The notes beneath the pieces were generated by a model, which had not been told where the DNA came from, made no database searches, and was given only the letters and a program-made list of their open reading frames with translations. Shown piece by piece: positions 28,849 to 40,043 of a stretch of DNA of 64,000 nt. Position numbers and translations under genes: made by a program. The first letter of the stretch is position 1, and the number at the start of each line of letters is the position of its first letter. Location of the stretch: assembly GCA_022592445.1 (NCBI GenBank), contig JABYQR010000054.1, positions 112,726-176,725 of the forward strand, in the 5' to 3' direction. Source of the DNA: Cytidiella melzeri. Its lineage: Eukaryota > Basidiomycota > Agaricomycetes > Polyporales > Irpicaceae.

Positions 28849-31800
28849 ATGGATTCAAGCGAGGTTGGACGGTTTGGGACCCTTCGCCTCATGAAACGGT
28901 TGGAACCACACAAGGTCGTCGCGTCTTATCCTATTGACGACGAGGAAGTCACCTTTGGAAGAGACCCGTCTTGCAGCATTCGACTGTACTACGAATCAGT
29001 CAGTGCTCTGCACTGTAAACTCATCTTCCGCGAACGCAAGGTAAGCAAGTGACCTCTGCCGCTGGTCGCATACCTATCTCATCTAGTCCTAGGCATTCTT
29101 GGTTGTACTAGGCACGAATGGACTCATGGTAGACGGCTGCTCCGTGTTTCCCACAGCAGGACTCGGTAGCTCCCCCATCACTGTGCCTCTTCCCAACAAT
29201 TCCTCTATCGAGATCAACAAGAAAACTTTTCAGTTCTCTTATCCGCCAAAGGAACTGCGCCAGACACTGCTTGACACCCCAACACGACCGGATGAAATGA
29301 CTCCCGACAAGAAACGTCGGAGGCGGACGCTCCGGATGTCCATGATCCAGAGCGCACAAGTGTTTACGCCACGACCCAGTCAAGACCCACGAGAAAACCT
29401 CAGGATTCTCAAGACTCCCATCAAGACCCCGTTCTCGAAGACAGACCGAAGACAGAGTTCGCCTCTCAAACGAGGAGCTTACATCCCCGAAGATGACAAT
29501 GAAGGCGAAGAAGAGAACGAAGACATTGTTTTGGTGGAGACAAATCATCCAAAAGTGCTTGAAGAGGACAGAGACCTCGTGATTCTAGAGCAAGTCACTG
29601 TGGAGGTGCCAGAACCCGAGCCGGTACAGACACAACACCTTGTGCAGTTTCCTATTCCGGAGAGCGCTCAGGCTCAGGTGCAGCAAACTCCTCAGCGGCG
29701 ACGTGTTCAGCCTCGCGCGTCCTTACATCGCGCTGTGCTCATTAGATCTGCGCAGCGAACAGCTTTGAAGATTGAAATGGAAAGGGAGGAGGAGCAAGAA
29801 GCGGAAGAAGTTGAGGAGACTATTCAGGCGTTGGATGGGCTGCAAGAGGCTGATGAGGATGAAGATGATATGGAAATGGGCACCCCGCTGTCTGGCTGGA
29901 GGAAGGGTCTAGGTCTTGTGACAGGCTGGGCATTACGACAAAGCCCAGAGAAGCAAGAAGAGGTTGACGAGGTTACAGAAGGGTATCTCGAGGTACATTT
30001 TGATCGGTAACGGTATACGTAAAGTCTAACGTTAGTGCTGTCGTAGGCGGATGAAGAAACACCGGAGGAAACGCCGACGCCTGAGCCAGACGATGACGAG
30101 AGCATGGACATCGAAGACGAGCCAGAGGAGATCCGTGAGCACAGAAGTATCCATACCGTCCCAATCAAATCCCCTCCTCGACGGCGACCACTAGGCAAGT
30201 TCACGACTCCCCAAGCTTCGCGTGTAGGACCAAGAGGCCATGTCCGCTACTCCGTCGGCGGTTTCACGCCCGGCGGCATTCATGGTTCTCCTGTAGCTCC
30301 CGTACCAACAATCTCTGCCGCCACGATCGGCCCGCGCAGAGTCAGAGTTGTTGAGCCGTGGAAGGTTGAAGACATCGTTATACCGACGACAGGCGAGGAC
30401 GATGAAGAGGAAGAAGAATACGAAGACAACGACGAGGTCAGGGAGATGTCAGCACATGCTCATTTTGGTACAGTCTCTCCGTCGAAACGTCCACAAGTGA
30501 GTGAGGAGGAAAGAAAGGTTTGTCATACACGTTGTTTCCGCTGTGTGTCCAGCTGACGCTTATTCGGGTTACAGGCTATCATAGAAAGGAGACGCTCTGC
30601 GTTGACTGCTCCGGACACATTCTTTGGAGGACAGACACCTGGTTCACGGCGCATGTCACTCTTCCCTTCCCCGTCACCAATGAAGCCTCCCGTCAACGTC
30701 AGATCGACACCCATTCCTGCCCCTTCCTTTACTGCCGAAGAATCTTCCTCACGCTTGCAGCCAGAAAAAGAAATAGTTGCAGAACGAGATCTCGAGAACG
30801 AGGAGGACGCACAAGTTCTGCTTGCACGCATGAAGCAAATGGTCGAAGGCGTGAAGCGCCGCCAGAGCATAGGTCCCCGACCGTCTGTCCCAACAGGCAT
30901 GGCCCTCACCCCAAAGAGATCCGGGTTCTCGTTGTTGGCACCAGAAGCCAGTAGCGCGCCGATCAAGCGGATCGAGGTGGGTGGAAGCCAGGAAGACGAC
31001 GAGCCGCAAGAGCAAGAGGGGGACGATGTCAGCGATAAGGAAAACAATGTGCGGCCGTTGGAGGAGGCTCAACAGGATATGGAAGACCTCGATATGGACG
31101 CTGAGGGTGAATTGGATGAAGATTGCGAGGGCGAAGCGCATGGGCATAACCAGCTGCAACGAGATGACCTCAATACGCCTTCCTTCAAAGGGGTAAGGGA
31201 GATGTTCGCGGTGCGTCCTCAGCTGGCGACTCCTCGAATGGATGGAGTGCGAGAGCTGTTCCGAGAAGAGCGGATTATGGCTACCCCTGCGTTTGATGGT
31301 TTGGGAGAGATGTTGGAGCCTCCTGCCGGCAGGGCAGAATCAGCAGCAGCAGTGGAGCACGTAGAAAAAGCCGCCCCTAAGGCCCCTGCTCGACGAGGAA
31401 TTGTGAGGCCCTCACCTTCTAAGGCTCCTCTCAGACGTACAACGCCACGGACTGCGCCCAGTACAGCCAAGCCTGTGCCAAAGGCGACCGTAACACCTGT
31501 GCAAGAAGGTCAGGCGAGTTTTTCGAATACAGCTCCAGCAGCAACGCGTATAACGGCACGTAAAGCACGAGGCAAGGCCGCGGAAAGCGAAACGGAGCAG
31601 GAAGAGCCTGAACATGCGAAACCTGTTAGGCGGACGAGGAAGGCCACGGCGTCTCCTGCTCCTGAGCCTTCGACGACGGTGGAGAGGAATACCCGTAGGG
31701 CAAGGGGCACGAAGACTCCGACGCCTACGCCGGAGGATCCGCCGGCGAAGTTGACCACTGCTGGTCGACGGAGAGCGAAGACGCCCACTTTGACTGAGGT

Positions 31801-32323
31801 GGAGGAAGAGGAACATGATTCTGCGGATGGCGACGGTGCTTCGAAGGTGCGGAGGAGTGCTCGAGGGAAGCTCACTATGGAAATAAAGGAAGAAGACGAG
31901 GACGAGAGTACGGCGTTGACGGACAAGCAAGAGAGTGCGGCGACTACAAAACCTGCTGCCTCGCGAGCGTTGCGCGGGCGGAAACCTGCTGTTCCTGCGG
32001 CTACGAGTTTGCCTCGCAATGGCAAGACTACTTTGGGTTCAACGACAAGGAGGGCTACGCCCGGGACGGTAAAGGGTGCGTCTGACAGTAGTGCTCCTGT
32101 CACTGGCAACAAAGAGAACACGCCTGAGCCGCAAACCACACCAGAGGACGATCAGCCGCAACAGCTGTCTGGGAAGCCGCCTGCCACTGCGACGAGATCG
32201 GCTGCGAAGGTGAAAGTGACTCGAAGCGTTGGGAAAGCTCGAGCTGCGTCTGAGGACGTCGTGGAGAAGGAAACTGTAGCTGCTGCTGGTACGAGGGTGA
32301 GCCGGACCAAAGCTAGGAAGTGA
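28849..32323 (+). CDS. Large nuclear FHA-domain protein with Ki-67-like layout
   Basis: Four exons, all in phase: 28849-29040, 29093-29992, 30047-30517 and 30575-32323, for 1103 residues. An N-terminal FHA domain (about residues 10-110) has the phospho-Thr-binding hallmarks VTFGRDPSCSIRL and SALHCKLIF, plus GTNGLMVDGC. The rest is disordered, with basic patches (KKRRRR, SPLKRG), TP/SP sites and long acidic runs. At 31174-31323 three spaced copies of a short motif occur (FKGVREMF, MDGVRELF, FDGLGEML), each near a TP. The last 300 residues are Lys/Arg/Ala/Thr-rich, AT-hook or histone-H1-like. The combination recalls animal Ki-67, a mitotic chromosome coat protein. It is also compatible with another FHA adaptor in checkpoint or chromatin control. 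No kinase or RING domain is present. Confidence 0.8.
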
Positions 32324-32698
32324 AGGAGTATTAATATTGCGATTTGTCACGCTTGGAATACATTCATCTTTGGAAATGAAAGAACGCGCAGGAGTAAGAT
32401 TGAACTGGTAACTGTGCTTGTATTGAAGCCAAATGGCTATGTAACCGCGGTGGGTGCTCCGCTTTTACTTGGCATGATCGAATCCTTGTACGCCGGGGAT
32501 ACTCAAGCTCACGGCTGATCAGCCATTGGGAGGCTCACACCTACATTAAACCCGCGAACATGTCGAAATTCAATACTCAAGCATCTAATACCCAAGCTTC
32601 AACTTCGAAGTGTATCTGGACACTACTATGAAGCTGTACCCCCCTACTCTGCGCTACCACCGGCAGACCGCTACCAATCAAGCACACAGCCGTTCGAG
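32324..32698. other. Intergenic gap
   Basis: Holds the 3' end of the FHA gene and probably the promoter of the small membrane-protein gene. No motif recognised. Confidence 0.45.
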
Positions 32699-33198
32699 AT
32701 GGTTGATCGAAACGAGAGCCCTTCTATGCAGCCAGTAGTCAAGCAACCTCTAGCTGCTACCCCGAGCCTTCCTGCCGTTGGTAGCGGCACAGCTCTACCA
32801 ACGCTGCGCCCCCAGCCCAAAGAACTTCGTTCAGCACAACCTGTGAAGTGTTTTCTCTTCTATGCGCTCAAGGTTGAGTCGCGCGAGCCAGCAGAGGTCA
32901 AGAATTTTGTTGGTCATCTCTGGTCAAGACATCCAGAACGATTTCACAACCCTCAACTACACAGTTGCCGCCGCCGTCACCGTCATACTAGGCATTGCTG
33001 TCCTCGGGACGGCTGCCTCTGTAACGACAAGGTCAATTTGCTTTTATTTCCACTTCTTTTATCTAGAGGTCTAACCACCAGTCATACTATTCCAGATTGT
33101 AAGGTCTTTTTTTGCCAAGTGAACGTGAGTGTCCATCTCTGATCCAGGTTTCCAAAGGCCTCCAGGCTCAAATTGACCGCATGGGCAGTCGGCACTAG
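32699..33198 (+). CDS. Small predicted single-pass membrane protein
   Basis: I infer a gene starting MVDRNESPSMQPVV. A first intron (GTGAAG ... CCAGCAG) joins a Pro-rich N-terminus in phase to RSRILLVISGQDIQNDFTTL and then a membrane segment, TVAAAVTVILGIAVLGTAAS. The 3' end is uncertain. Splicing to exons giving SHTIPDCK and VSKGLQAQIDRMGSRH with a stop at 33198 works in phase, but an earlier stop at the second intron is also possible. About 130 residues. I do not recognise the family. Confidence 0.4.
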
Positions 33199-33937
33199 CC
33201 CCGGTCATTGGCGTCGTCGTTGTGACTACATCGTCGTTTCTTGTTTTTCTTTCCATGTTTCCTGTCTCGACATGTTCACTGTTCAGATTGGTGGTACTTA
33301 CGTAAGTATTTATCGACGGTCCTGCTCTTCGCTTTCCCGACAGCACGGCGCAGGCGAGACAGCTGATCGAGGCAAGACAATTACAATCACCAAGGGCTAC
33401 GATGCAACGGAGATTTTTTTGCTCAAGTCCGCAAGCTGCGACAGCTTGCTTCATAGTTGTGCATGCAAGCATAGGCAATATTTGGAACCTTCACCTACAG
33501 CGTTGCAGCGGCGGCTGACAATGCGCAATATGATAATACAATAGGAAGGAGGCTTTGATTAAATGTCAGAAAAGACCACTACTACAACTATATAAAGCAC
33601 GCAGTAGATAGGAAAGATGGAGAACACACGAGAAAATGCGAAAAAGGGGACAGAGTAATTGATACAGTGGGTGGGGTGGGCACGAGACATAGATGATACA
33701 GTGGAGGGGGGGTATTGATAGCAGACAGACAGATAATTCAAGGAAGGAAAAAAAGACAAATGGAGACGGAAATCCATCTGCACAGAGCAGGCCGATGGCG
33801 AGTATTACGAGGAACGAATAGTTTTGAGGTGGAGGTTTGTCCATACTGCGTTTGATTTAAGAACAATGCAGCGGAATGCCAGCGACAGGAGGAAATTAGA
33901 GTAAACTCAGGCACGCACAGCGTCGCCCGTCTTTTGT
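33199..33937. other. Intergenic gap between two 3' ends
   Basis: About 740 bases between convergent genes, AT-rich in its second half with a TATATAAA at 33590. Open frames on the minus strand (33559-33844) are low-complexity and unsupported. Confidence 0.45.
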
Positions 33938-34951
33938 TCACTGCCTTTGAGACTCGACGATCCGGGTGAGCGCAGCGAGGATGATCTCCCAAGCGAGGTC
34001 CATGACGCCCCAAAGCTCCGTGTCGAAAATGCCGAGCGCACAGGTGTTCTTCCACAGGTTGTTGACGACTTTGGCATGTGCCATCAGTCCCTGCAAAGCA
34101 CCTTGGGGACCAGCCTGGGTGTACGCGGTCGAGGCCAAAGCCTGTGCGAGGCGCGAGAGTTTCTCCGACGTGAACTGACTGACGTAACCGCGGGATGAGC
34201 TGGAAGAGGCGCTTGCGGCGGAAGGAAGCATCTGTTGCAGAGAGGGCAGGAGAGTGGCGAGGAGGGTGTCAGCGCGCTTTGTGTGCAGGTAGGCGTGCAA
34301 ATGGGGAAAGGTCGCCGAGTCAGGTACGGTGATAGGCACGATCGGGAGGTTGACCGCGGTAGCCTTGTTTGACGGCCTCGAAGGGGGAAGCGCGGGAAGG
34401 AGCGTGCAGTGTGCGGCGAGCACGAGCGAGTGCGTGGGGTACAGAGGGGACGTTGCGGACGAGGAAGACATTTGCTGGGCGGCGAATGAGGAGGCGGTGG
34501 GAGTTGCAGGTGTCGAAGCAGAGGACTTTGCGGAGGAGACAGCCAGCAGGTGGGTCGGGAAAGCTGACGACGGGGGAGTGTTGGAAGACGGCCTGACGGG
34601 CGCGTCCAGAGAGGACGGCAGGCGCGATTTGGGCAGAGAGCTCGGAATAGAGAGCAAGTGCACCGCTGCGAGCATCCTGGAATGAAACGGTATTTTGTTA
34701 TAGATACTGCTGGACGTCTGCGACACAGAAAAAGAAACTCACTCAGGAGCTTGGCCAGCCAAATGGTTCCTGATGTATTCGAAGGGGACACTGCCAAGTT
34801 CGGGTGCGATGGCAGTGATGGCACTGCGCTCGACCTCTGCAAACGCAGGACGTGCGAGATTGCGAGGGAGCTGCAGGTTGGGAGTGGTTTGCATTGAGGC
34901 GCGATCCATGGGCAGAGAGAACGAGGTTGGATGCGAGGCGACCTGGAACAT
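33938..34951 (-). CDS. Clp1 (clampless)-like developmental protein
   Basis: Two exons, 34743-34951 and 33938-34676, join in phase to give 315 residues. Conserved blocks include SAITAIAPELGSVPFEYIR, MLAAVHLLSIPSSLPKSRLP, FPTHLLAVS, YPTHSLVLAAHCTLLPALPPSRP, VPITVPDSATFPHLHAYLHT and ADTLLATLLPSL, separated by Ser/Ala-rich low-complexity stretches. This block order is, from memory, that of the basidiomycete Clp1 family. In Coprinopsis, Clp1 is needed for clamp-connection formation downstream of the A mating-type genes; in Ustilago it acts in proliferation of the dikaryon. No catalytic motif is known. The protein has no signal peptide and is expected in nucleus or cytoplasm. Family assignment rests on recall, not on a search. 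Confidence 0.68.
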
Positions 34952-35711
34952 ATTTAAAGGAAATGTAAGGGTATGTCAAGCGATGTATTTGGGTAGTGTC
35001 CTGAGCTGTCTAGGAGAGATGAAGATGTGGAAGAAAGAGGCGGTAGAGATGTGCTGTGTCTGTGTCGGGGACGGTGGTGCAGTGAATTACGGTGGTGAAG
35101 CCGACGGTCTCTTATAGTTGGATGTAGAGTAGTTGGAGGACAAGGAGGGAGCGCAGATGGGCGAGGCTCAAGTTGCCTCATGTCTGAGGGGAATAAGAGG
35201 ATGGACGGATTTGGACAGTCGCTTGTCTCTCCTCCTGGCATGGTTTATTCGTCCTCAACATATGCACTCACACCGTCGGTACACTTTGCCCTCACAAGGC
35301 CACTAGGAATACTTCAACAGTCCACTTACCGCGACGCTACGCTATCAGCCTTCCTCAGATCCCAACAAACAACTTACCGCTTTCCCTCGTTCGTAGCCAT
35401 CGCAACACCTGGCCTGCCTTGTATTCTCTGACGAAAACACTCTCCTGTGAATCACACATGCCTATCGCGTTACAAGGCCCATTCATCCCACACCACCGCT
35501 TGAGCCAATGTCATGATCCATCGTTGATCCATAGCCTCACTTCGCCGCATTGCATCTACCGAGACACATATGACGACGAGATACGCCGTGAACGATGGCT
35601 ACTAGGAAAACAAGGACAGCTAGACATTATCGCCCGTTGCGAGACTGCCAACCTGTCGACTTGCCGCTCCCTTGTTCTCGATTCGATCGTGGCAACACTA
35701 TTGGCTTATTC
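34952..35711. other. Intergenic gap upstream of the Clp1-like gene
   Basis: About 760 bases with no supportable gene. It includes pyrimidine-rich stretches near 35000-35100 just upstream of the Clp1-like start. Its promoter must lie here. No A-mating-type homeodomain site was identified with confidence. Confidence 0.45.
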
Positions 35712-36531
35712 TCAAAGAGCCTGAAGCTACTTGTAGATCGGGGCGCAGTGCGAGACTGCGTGACGGGGATTGGCCAGGCCAAATGAATACACGGTAGACA
35801 CTCAAGTGTGAAAAGATATGAACGCACTTGGGTCGCTTTGTCCTCATCCGCATCCTTCAAGTTTCCCCGTGGTGTCTTCGTCGGTGCGAGGGAAGTCGCA
35901 TCGTCCACGGTGAGATCATCGAGAACCCTGATAAACTCAGCGTTGTTGTCATCCACCTTGGGCTTGTCATTCCGATTTTCCGACATATTCCCCCACTTAA
36001 CCTCCCACTGTTCGCCTAGCGATTCCTGCGAATGAGATTCATTCTTTTCGTGGCGTGCTCTAATCTGTCATACCTGCATGGTCAGCACCACTACTCCAAT
36101 TGCAATGCTCATGTACGCACAGGCGACACAGGCGACTCTCTCTGGGAAACTTGCCCAGGAGAGAACAACGCATCTAAGCTTTTAAAGGCTTGCTCGACCT
36201 CTTCGTCCTCCAGGGAGAGCTGAGCTACGATGCTCCCATTTGTACCGAGACTTTGCACGGTAGGCGAAGAAGAGCTATCCCTAGGAGCTCTCCTGGTTGA
36301 CAACTCCAAGCTCTCTTTCTTTCGTCTGGCCAACTGTTTATCATTGGCGACATCTTGTACAGCAGGCCATTGAGAGATTCCTTTAGCAGTTCCCGCCGCT
36401 GACAACCCGAACATTTCTTTGTTTGGTGTAGCCATCTTTCTTCGGGCCCACGAGTTTTCGAGCTGTTGTGCCCTCTCGTTGACTTTCTGCAAAGCTTCTC
36501 GGAGATCCTGCAGCAAATCCGGAAAGGGCAT
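35712..36531 (-). CDS. Unknown coiled-coil-leading protein
   Basis: The ATG at 36531 opens MPFPDLLQDLREALQKVNER, a helical, probably coiled-coil start, followed by a Ser/Arg-rich middle and an acidic EDEEVEQAFKSLDALF motif. I infer an intron after SPVSP (donor GTGCGT) to an exon reading ESLGEQWEVKWGNMSENRN, with a further exon ending FIRVLDDLTVDD ... DEDKATQ. The last exon is very short and uncertain. About 200 residues in total. I do not recognise the family. Confidence 0.45.
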
Positions 36532-36602
36532 TCTATAGACCTCCAGCTGTGGAGTAAATATATACGTCCAGGCTGAAAGGAGGTTTAGTAGAATCTACAT
36601 CC

Positions 36603-37197
36603 TCAACAAGTCGCTGCAAACGCACTGTCTATAATCCACTTCCGTCCAGCGTCCTCCTCGCACAACACGATCACCGACTGCCCTTCCGCATCCTTCCCAG
36701 CCTGCGCACCACGAGTAACAATTAGACGAACGGCGAGCTTGAGCTTGGTTGCAATCTTCTTCCTTACAACCGCACTTTTGTGCACCTTTGCACTGATCGT
36801 CTTCATGAACGACATGTTCACCGTCCGGTCACCTTCTCCGCGAGGAGGGGCGGGCTTGTACGGAGGGTTTGGCCAAACAGGTTCCGGCACGTACAGCGTA
36901 GCTTTAGGTACTGCTCGCAGGCCGAACGCGCTCTTGTGCACCCGTGGGCATCTCGCCCGGAGTTCTTGATGGCTAAGGCTTGACGCTGCGTGAGTTGGGT
37001 CGATAGATGTCAAAGAGCCTTTAGAGCCAGTGACGCTGATGTATGGGTACGGCGTGCCAGGGGTTGTCCGTCTGAACTTTCGTGTGTGTTCGGGGTTGGT
37101 TGAGCGTGCGACCGGGGTTGGAAGAAAGAGCACGTACGTTGACAGACTTGAGAGGCCCGGCTTTTGGTAGTCGAGATAGGTTAGCACATATACGCAT
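36603..37197 (-). CDS. Unknown, probably mitochondrial protein with an RnpA-like C-terminal segment
   Basis: Two exons, 37138-37197 and 36603-37076, join in phase to give about 177 residues. The N-terminus (MRICANLSRLPKAGPLKSVN, then FRRTTPG) is basic and free of acidic residues, as in a mitochondrial presequence. The C-terminal half reads VHKSAVVRKKIATKLKLAVRL. It resembles the helical RNR-type segment of bacterial RNase P protein (RnpA), where HKSAVxRNRxKRxxREA is usual, and ends in a strand-helix pair (SVIVLCEEDAGRKWIIDSAF). The likeness is suggestive, not proof. A mitochondrial ribosomal or other RNA-binding protein is an alternative. Confidence 0.6.
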
Positions 37198-37896
37198 GAA
37201 TTGGCGTACTGTTCGCGGTCTCGTTGTAGTCGACGTTAGAGTTGCTCGACGCGTCAGTCACAAGTGGCACCAGCAACGACCTGAAAGACGAAGGCGCTTA
37301 TGGACAGTTATGGACTCGCCAATGACGGTCTGCGGTACAAGTCAGAAGAAACGACTCGTTGTCAATCGAAATAGCGATGAGCTCGACCGTATTCAAAAGA
37401 GTTCGCAGATATATCCTTTCGCTTGAGCTTAAGGAAATTGACATTGTACTGACGGCATCTGAATTTAATCGATGAGCTCGAGCTCAGTCATTTCTATTGC
37501 GCAAGTGGCCACCAACACCCTCTCAGCAAGTCTCCCCAATATATAACCAAATACCGCTCCATTATACGTTGGGAGTTTCCTCGTATTTCCCTTATATAAG
37601 CGAGAATCCTCTCGTAGGTCAAGTCGTGCTCTCGTTATACAAAACATCATGGATCTGGGAGAGACTAATCCTTCAACTCAATATTCCGCCCTCGTTCTGT
37701 CTGATTAGCTAAAATACATGTTTGCGATTATACAGCGTTTCACAAACCAGATATGAGCTTATGCTTCTTTATTCTTAAAGCCCTCGTAAGCCCCCTTCTA
37801 GCGCATCATGCGAGGGCTAGAGCCTCCAGTGCCTTTCGCCAACCTTCAGTGAAACAATTTAGTATATTGTTCTAATCCAGGCCACTCGCGTGTAAC
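37198..37896. other. Intergenic gap
   Basis: About 700 bases between two minus-strand genes. Open frames are short, and no motif, RNA gene or repeat is seen. Confidence 0.45.
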
Positions 37897-38941
37897 TCAC
37901 TCGTCAAAATGTTTGCCGCGTTTCGGATCCGCCCTTCTCTTCGCGAGGACCTTCCGTACTTTACTCTCCGGACGCACAACAATGATCGGCACGGGTGAAT
38001 GACTCAAACAGTACCTGCACGACAATGATCAATGAGAGTTGACGCAGCGACATGATGCGGGCGGCGTACTTGGATACACTTCCCATTCCAGTCCCGCCGA
38101 GGGCAGCTCCCCATGCCTGTAGCATTCCTCGTTGTCCGCGAGTGCCTACCACGACGGAATCCGGGCGATACAGAGCAATCAGTCGATCGATGCTGTTTGG
38201 GACTGCTCCGGCTATGAACTCGATGATGATAGAGAGCTGAAGAAAAACCACAGTAGCGTCAGCATCAACGAGGATGAAAGTATGCACCACATACCTTCCG
38301 GTCAGGATCGTATTCTAGACATTTTTCCTGAACCTGGCGCATAAGCTCGCGTGCCTCTTCGCGGTACACAGTGTGCTCTTTATCTACACCAAAAATCATC
38401 TCAGCAGCATACTAGTGAACACTTCGTAGTGAGCATGTAACGAACTGAGGTCGTCGGCATCTACGCCGCGAAACACTATCAGCTCGTCTCCCTCCTGGAC
38501 AAGGCTGTCCAAAGCCCAGTCTAACGCCTGGGTCCCGCTCTCATCAGGGCTCGCAGCGACCAAATATACCCGGGTGTTCTTGCTCCGCTCGTAGCCATCG
38601 TTCTGCACATGCAAAGTGAAGGAAAACATGGATGCCTGGGGGTCTTCGAACGTGTCGAATCCGACCTTGGGCGTGTAGCCTTTAGGCAGGGCCGACAAAG
38701 AGGCATTGGGCGACTGAGGTGCTGACGGGGAGCGATTGGAGGGTGCGAACGATACGGCTGTTTGTGTGATTGAACGGCCTGGGGACATTGAGGAGGAGAC
38801 ATGTGGAGAGTGTGAGTACCGTAGGGGTGGCGATCCTGCTGTCTGGGACGGTGTAGTCGGGCGAGAACTACTGTTCTTCATCGCCGAGCGCAGCGGCTGC
38901 GTTGGCATTGGGATGTAGCTGGGATGCTCTGGCGAAGTCAT
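37897..38941 (-). CDS. Universal stress protein A domain protein
   Basis: Four exons on the minus strand; the ATG at 38941 opens MTSPEHPSYIPMPTQPL. The first 130 residues are Ser/Pro-rich and disordered. The UspA domain starts at NTRVYLVAASPDESGTQALDWAL. It contains ELIVFRGVDADD and ends in GTRGQRG ... GMGSVSKYCLSHSPVPIIVV, which is the G-x2-G-x9-G-S ATP-binding motif of ATP-binding USPs. A basic tail (KRRADPKRGKHFDE) follows. Such fungal fusion proteins are linked to stress signalling, and the phospho-rich N-terminus suggests kinase control (inference). It shares a 287-bp promoter region with the WW-domain gene. Confidence 0.88.
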
Positions 38942-39228
38942 ACCGGTTTGAATAAGTACAAAACCCGGTAGCGTTTGAAAGACTTTGTGGCTCGGTAGTG
39001 TCAATGGTCGGTGGCAGGCTCGCTTAGCTCAAGCTGTATCGCAGAGTGTCGTCTATTTACTGGGGGATACGGTCTTGAGCTATTCCATGCCAAGTAAGGA
39101 CGCTTTGTGTGTGGTCTTTGGGGTGAGTATGAGCGTAAGTACAAAGTAACAGAATATTGCAGCGGCATTACTCGGAGTCTCGGACTTGACAAAGGCGTCT
39201 AGCTCTCACCGCGACCACGACCACAACC

Positions 39229-40043
39229 ATGGCCAACACAACAGCCTCTCCCTCTCCTTCAAGCAAATCGGCCTCTCCATCCCCTGAAAAAGCGCCTTCT
39301 GAACACGACGACAACAACAACAACAAAAACACAGAGCCATATGCTTCCACATCTGACACAAAGGCAGAGGGAGAGGCTTCTGAACCTCAACCTTCAAGCT
39401 CTACTGGTGCACCAGATACCGCATCTGCCAATGACTGGCAGGCCATCTGGTCTCCAGCACATAACGCCTACTACTTCTTCAACTCTGCTACCCAAGAAAC
39501 AACATGGTCAAATCCTCTCGAGCGAGCTTCGGCCGCTGAAGCCAGCCAATCTGGATCTGCGGAGCCAGAGAGTCAAGCTTCCGAACCGTCCTCGAGCTCT
39601 TCAGCTGCTATCGCTCAGCTACATGCGATGCAGGCGGCGGCAGCCGCACAGGGGATCGACCCGTCTCTGGCTTTCTTAGACCCTAGCCTAGTCGCTGGCC
39701 CGTCGTCAACGAATCCCGCGGCATACTCGTACACGGCCAAGTTTAACGCGAGGACAGGCGCGTTCGCACGTCCTGATGCACGGGACCCTACGCACCTGTC
39801 TGAGTACGAGCGTATGAAACGCATGAACGAGGTGTTCTTCGATCAAGGCCAGTGGGAAGCGCAGCTGGCGCAGGAGAAGGAGGAAGCCGAGAGTAAAAAG
39901 AGGAAGAAGCCTACGAAGAAGGACTTGGTGAGCCTTGGAAGTTGTCGAATGTTAACCTCAGTGCTAACGAATCAAAATAGGAGAGGTATAAAGAGCAGAA
40001 GAAACAGAAGAAAATTGCCAAGACGGCTTGGCTACGCACGTAG
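39229..40043 (+). CDS. WW-domain protein
   Basis: Two exons (39229-39927 and 39981-40043) give 253 residues. After an acidic, Ser-rich lead comes one WW domain: DWQAIWSPAHNAYYFFNSATQETTWSNPLE, with both Trp and the Tyr-Tyr-Phe core present. A conserved block, YTAKFNARTGAF ... HLSEYERMKRMNEVFFD, follows, then a Lys/Glu-rich coiled coil ending KKQKKIAKTAWLRT. WW domains bind Pro-rich or phospho-Ser-Pro ligands; the layout suggests an mRNA-processing or transcription adaptor, unproven. It diverges from the universal-stress gene. Confidence 0.85.

Noticed and set aside
30500..31159. Several long frames on the minus strand inside the FHA gene
   Set aside because: Shadows of the biased codons in the disordered plus-strand coding region.
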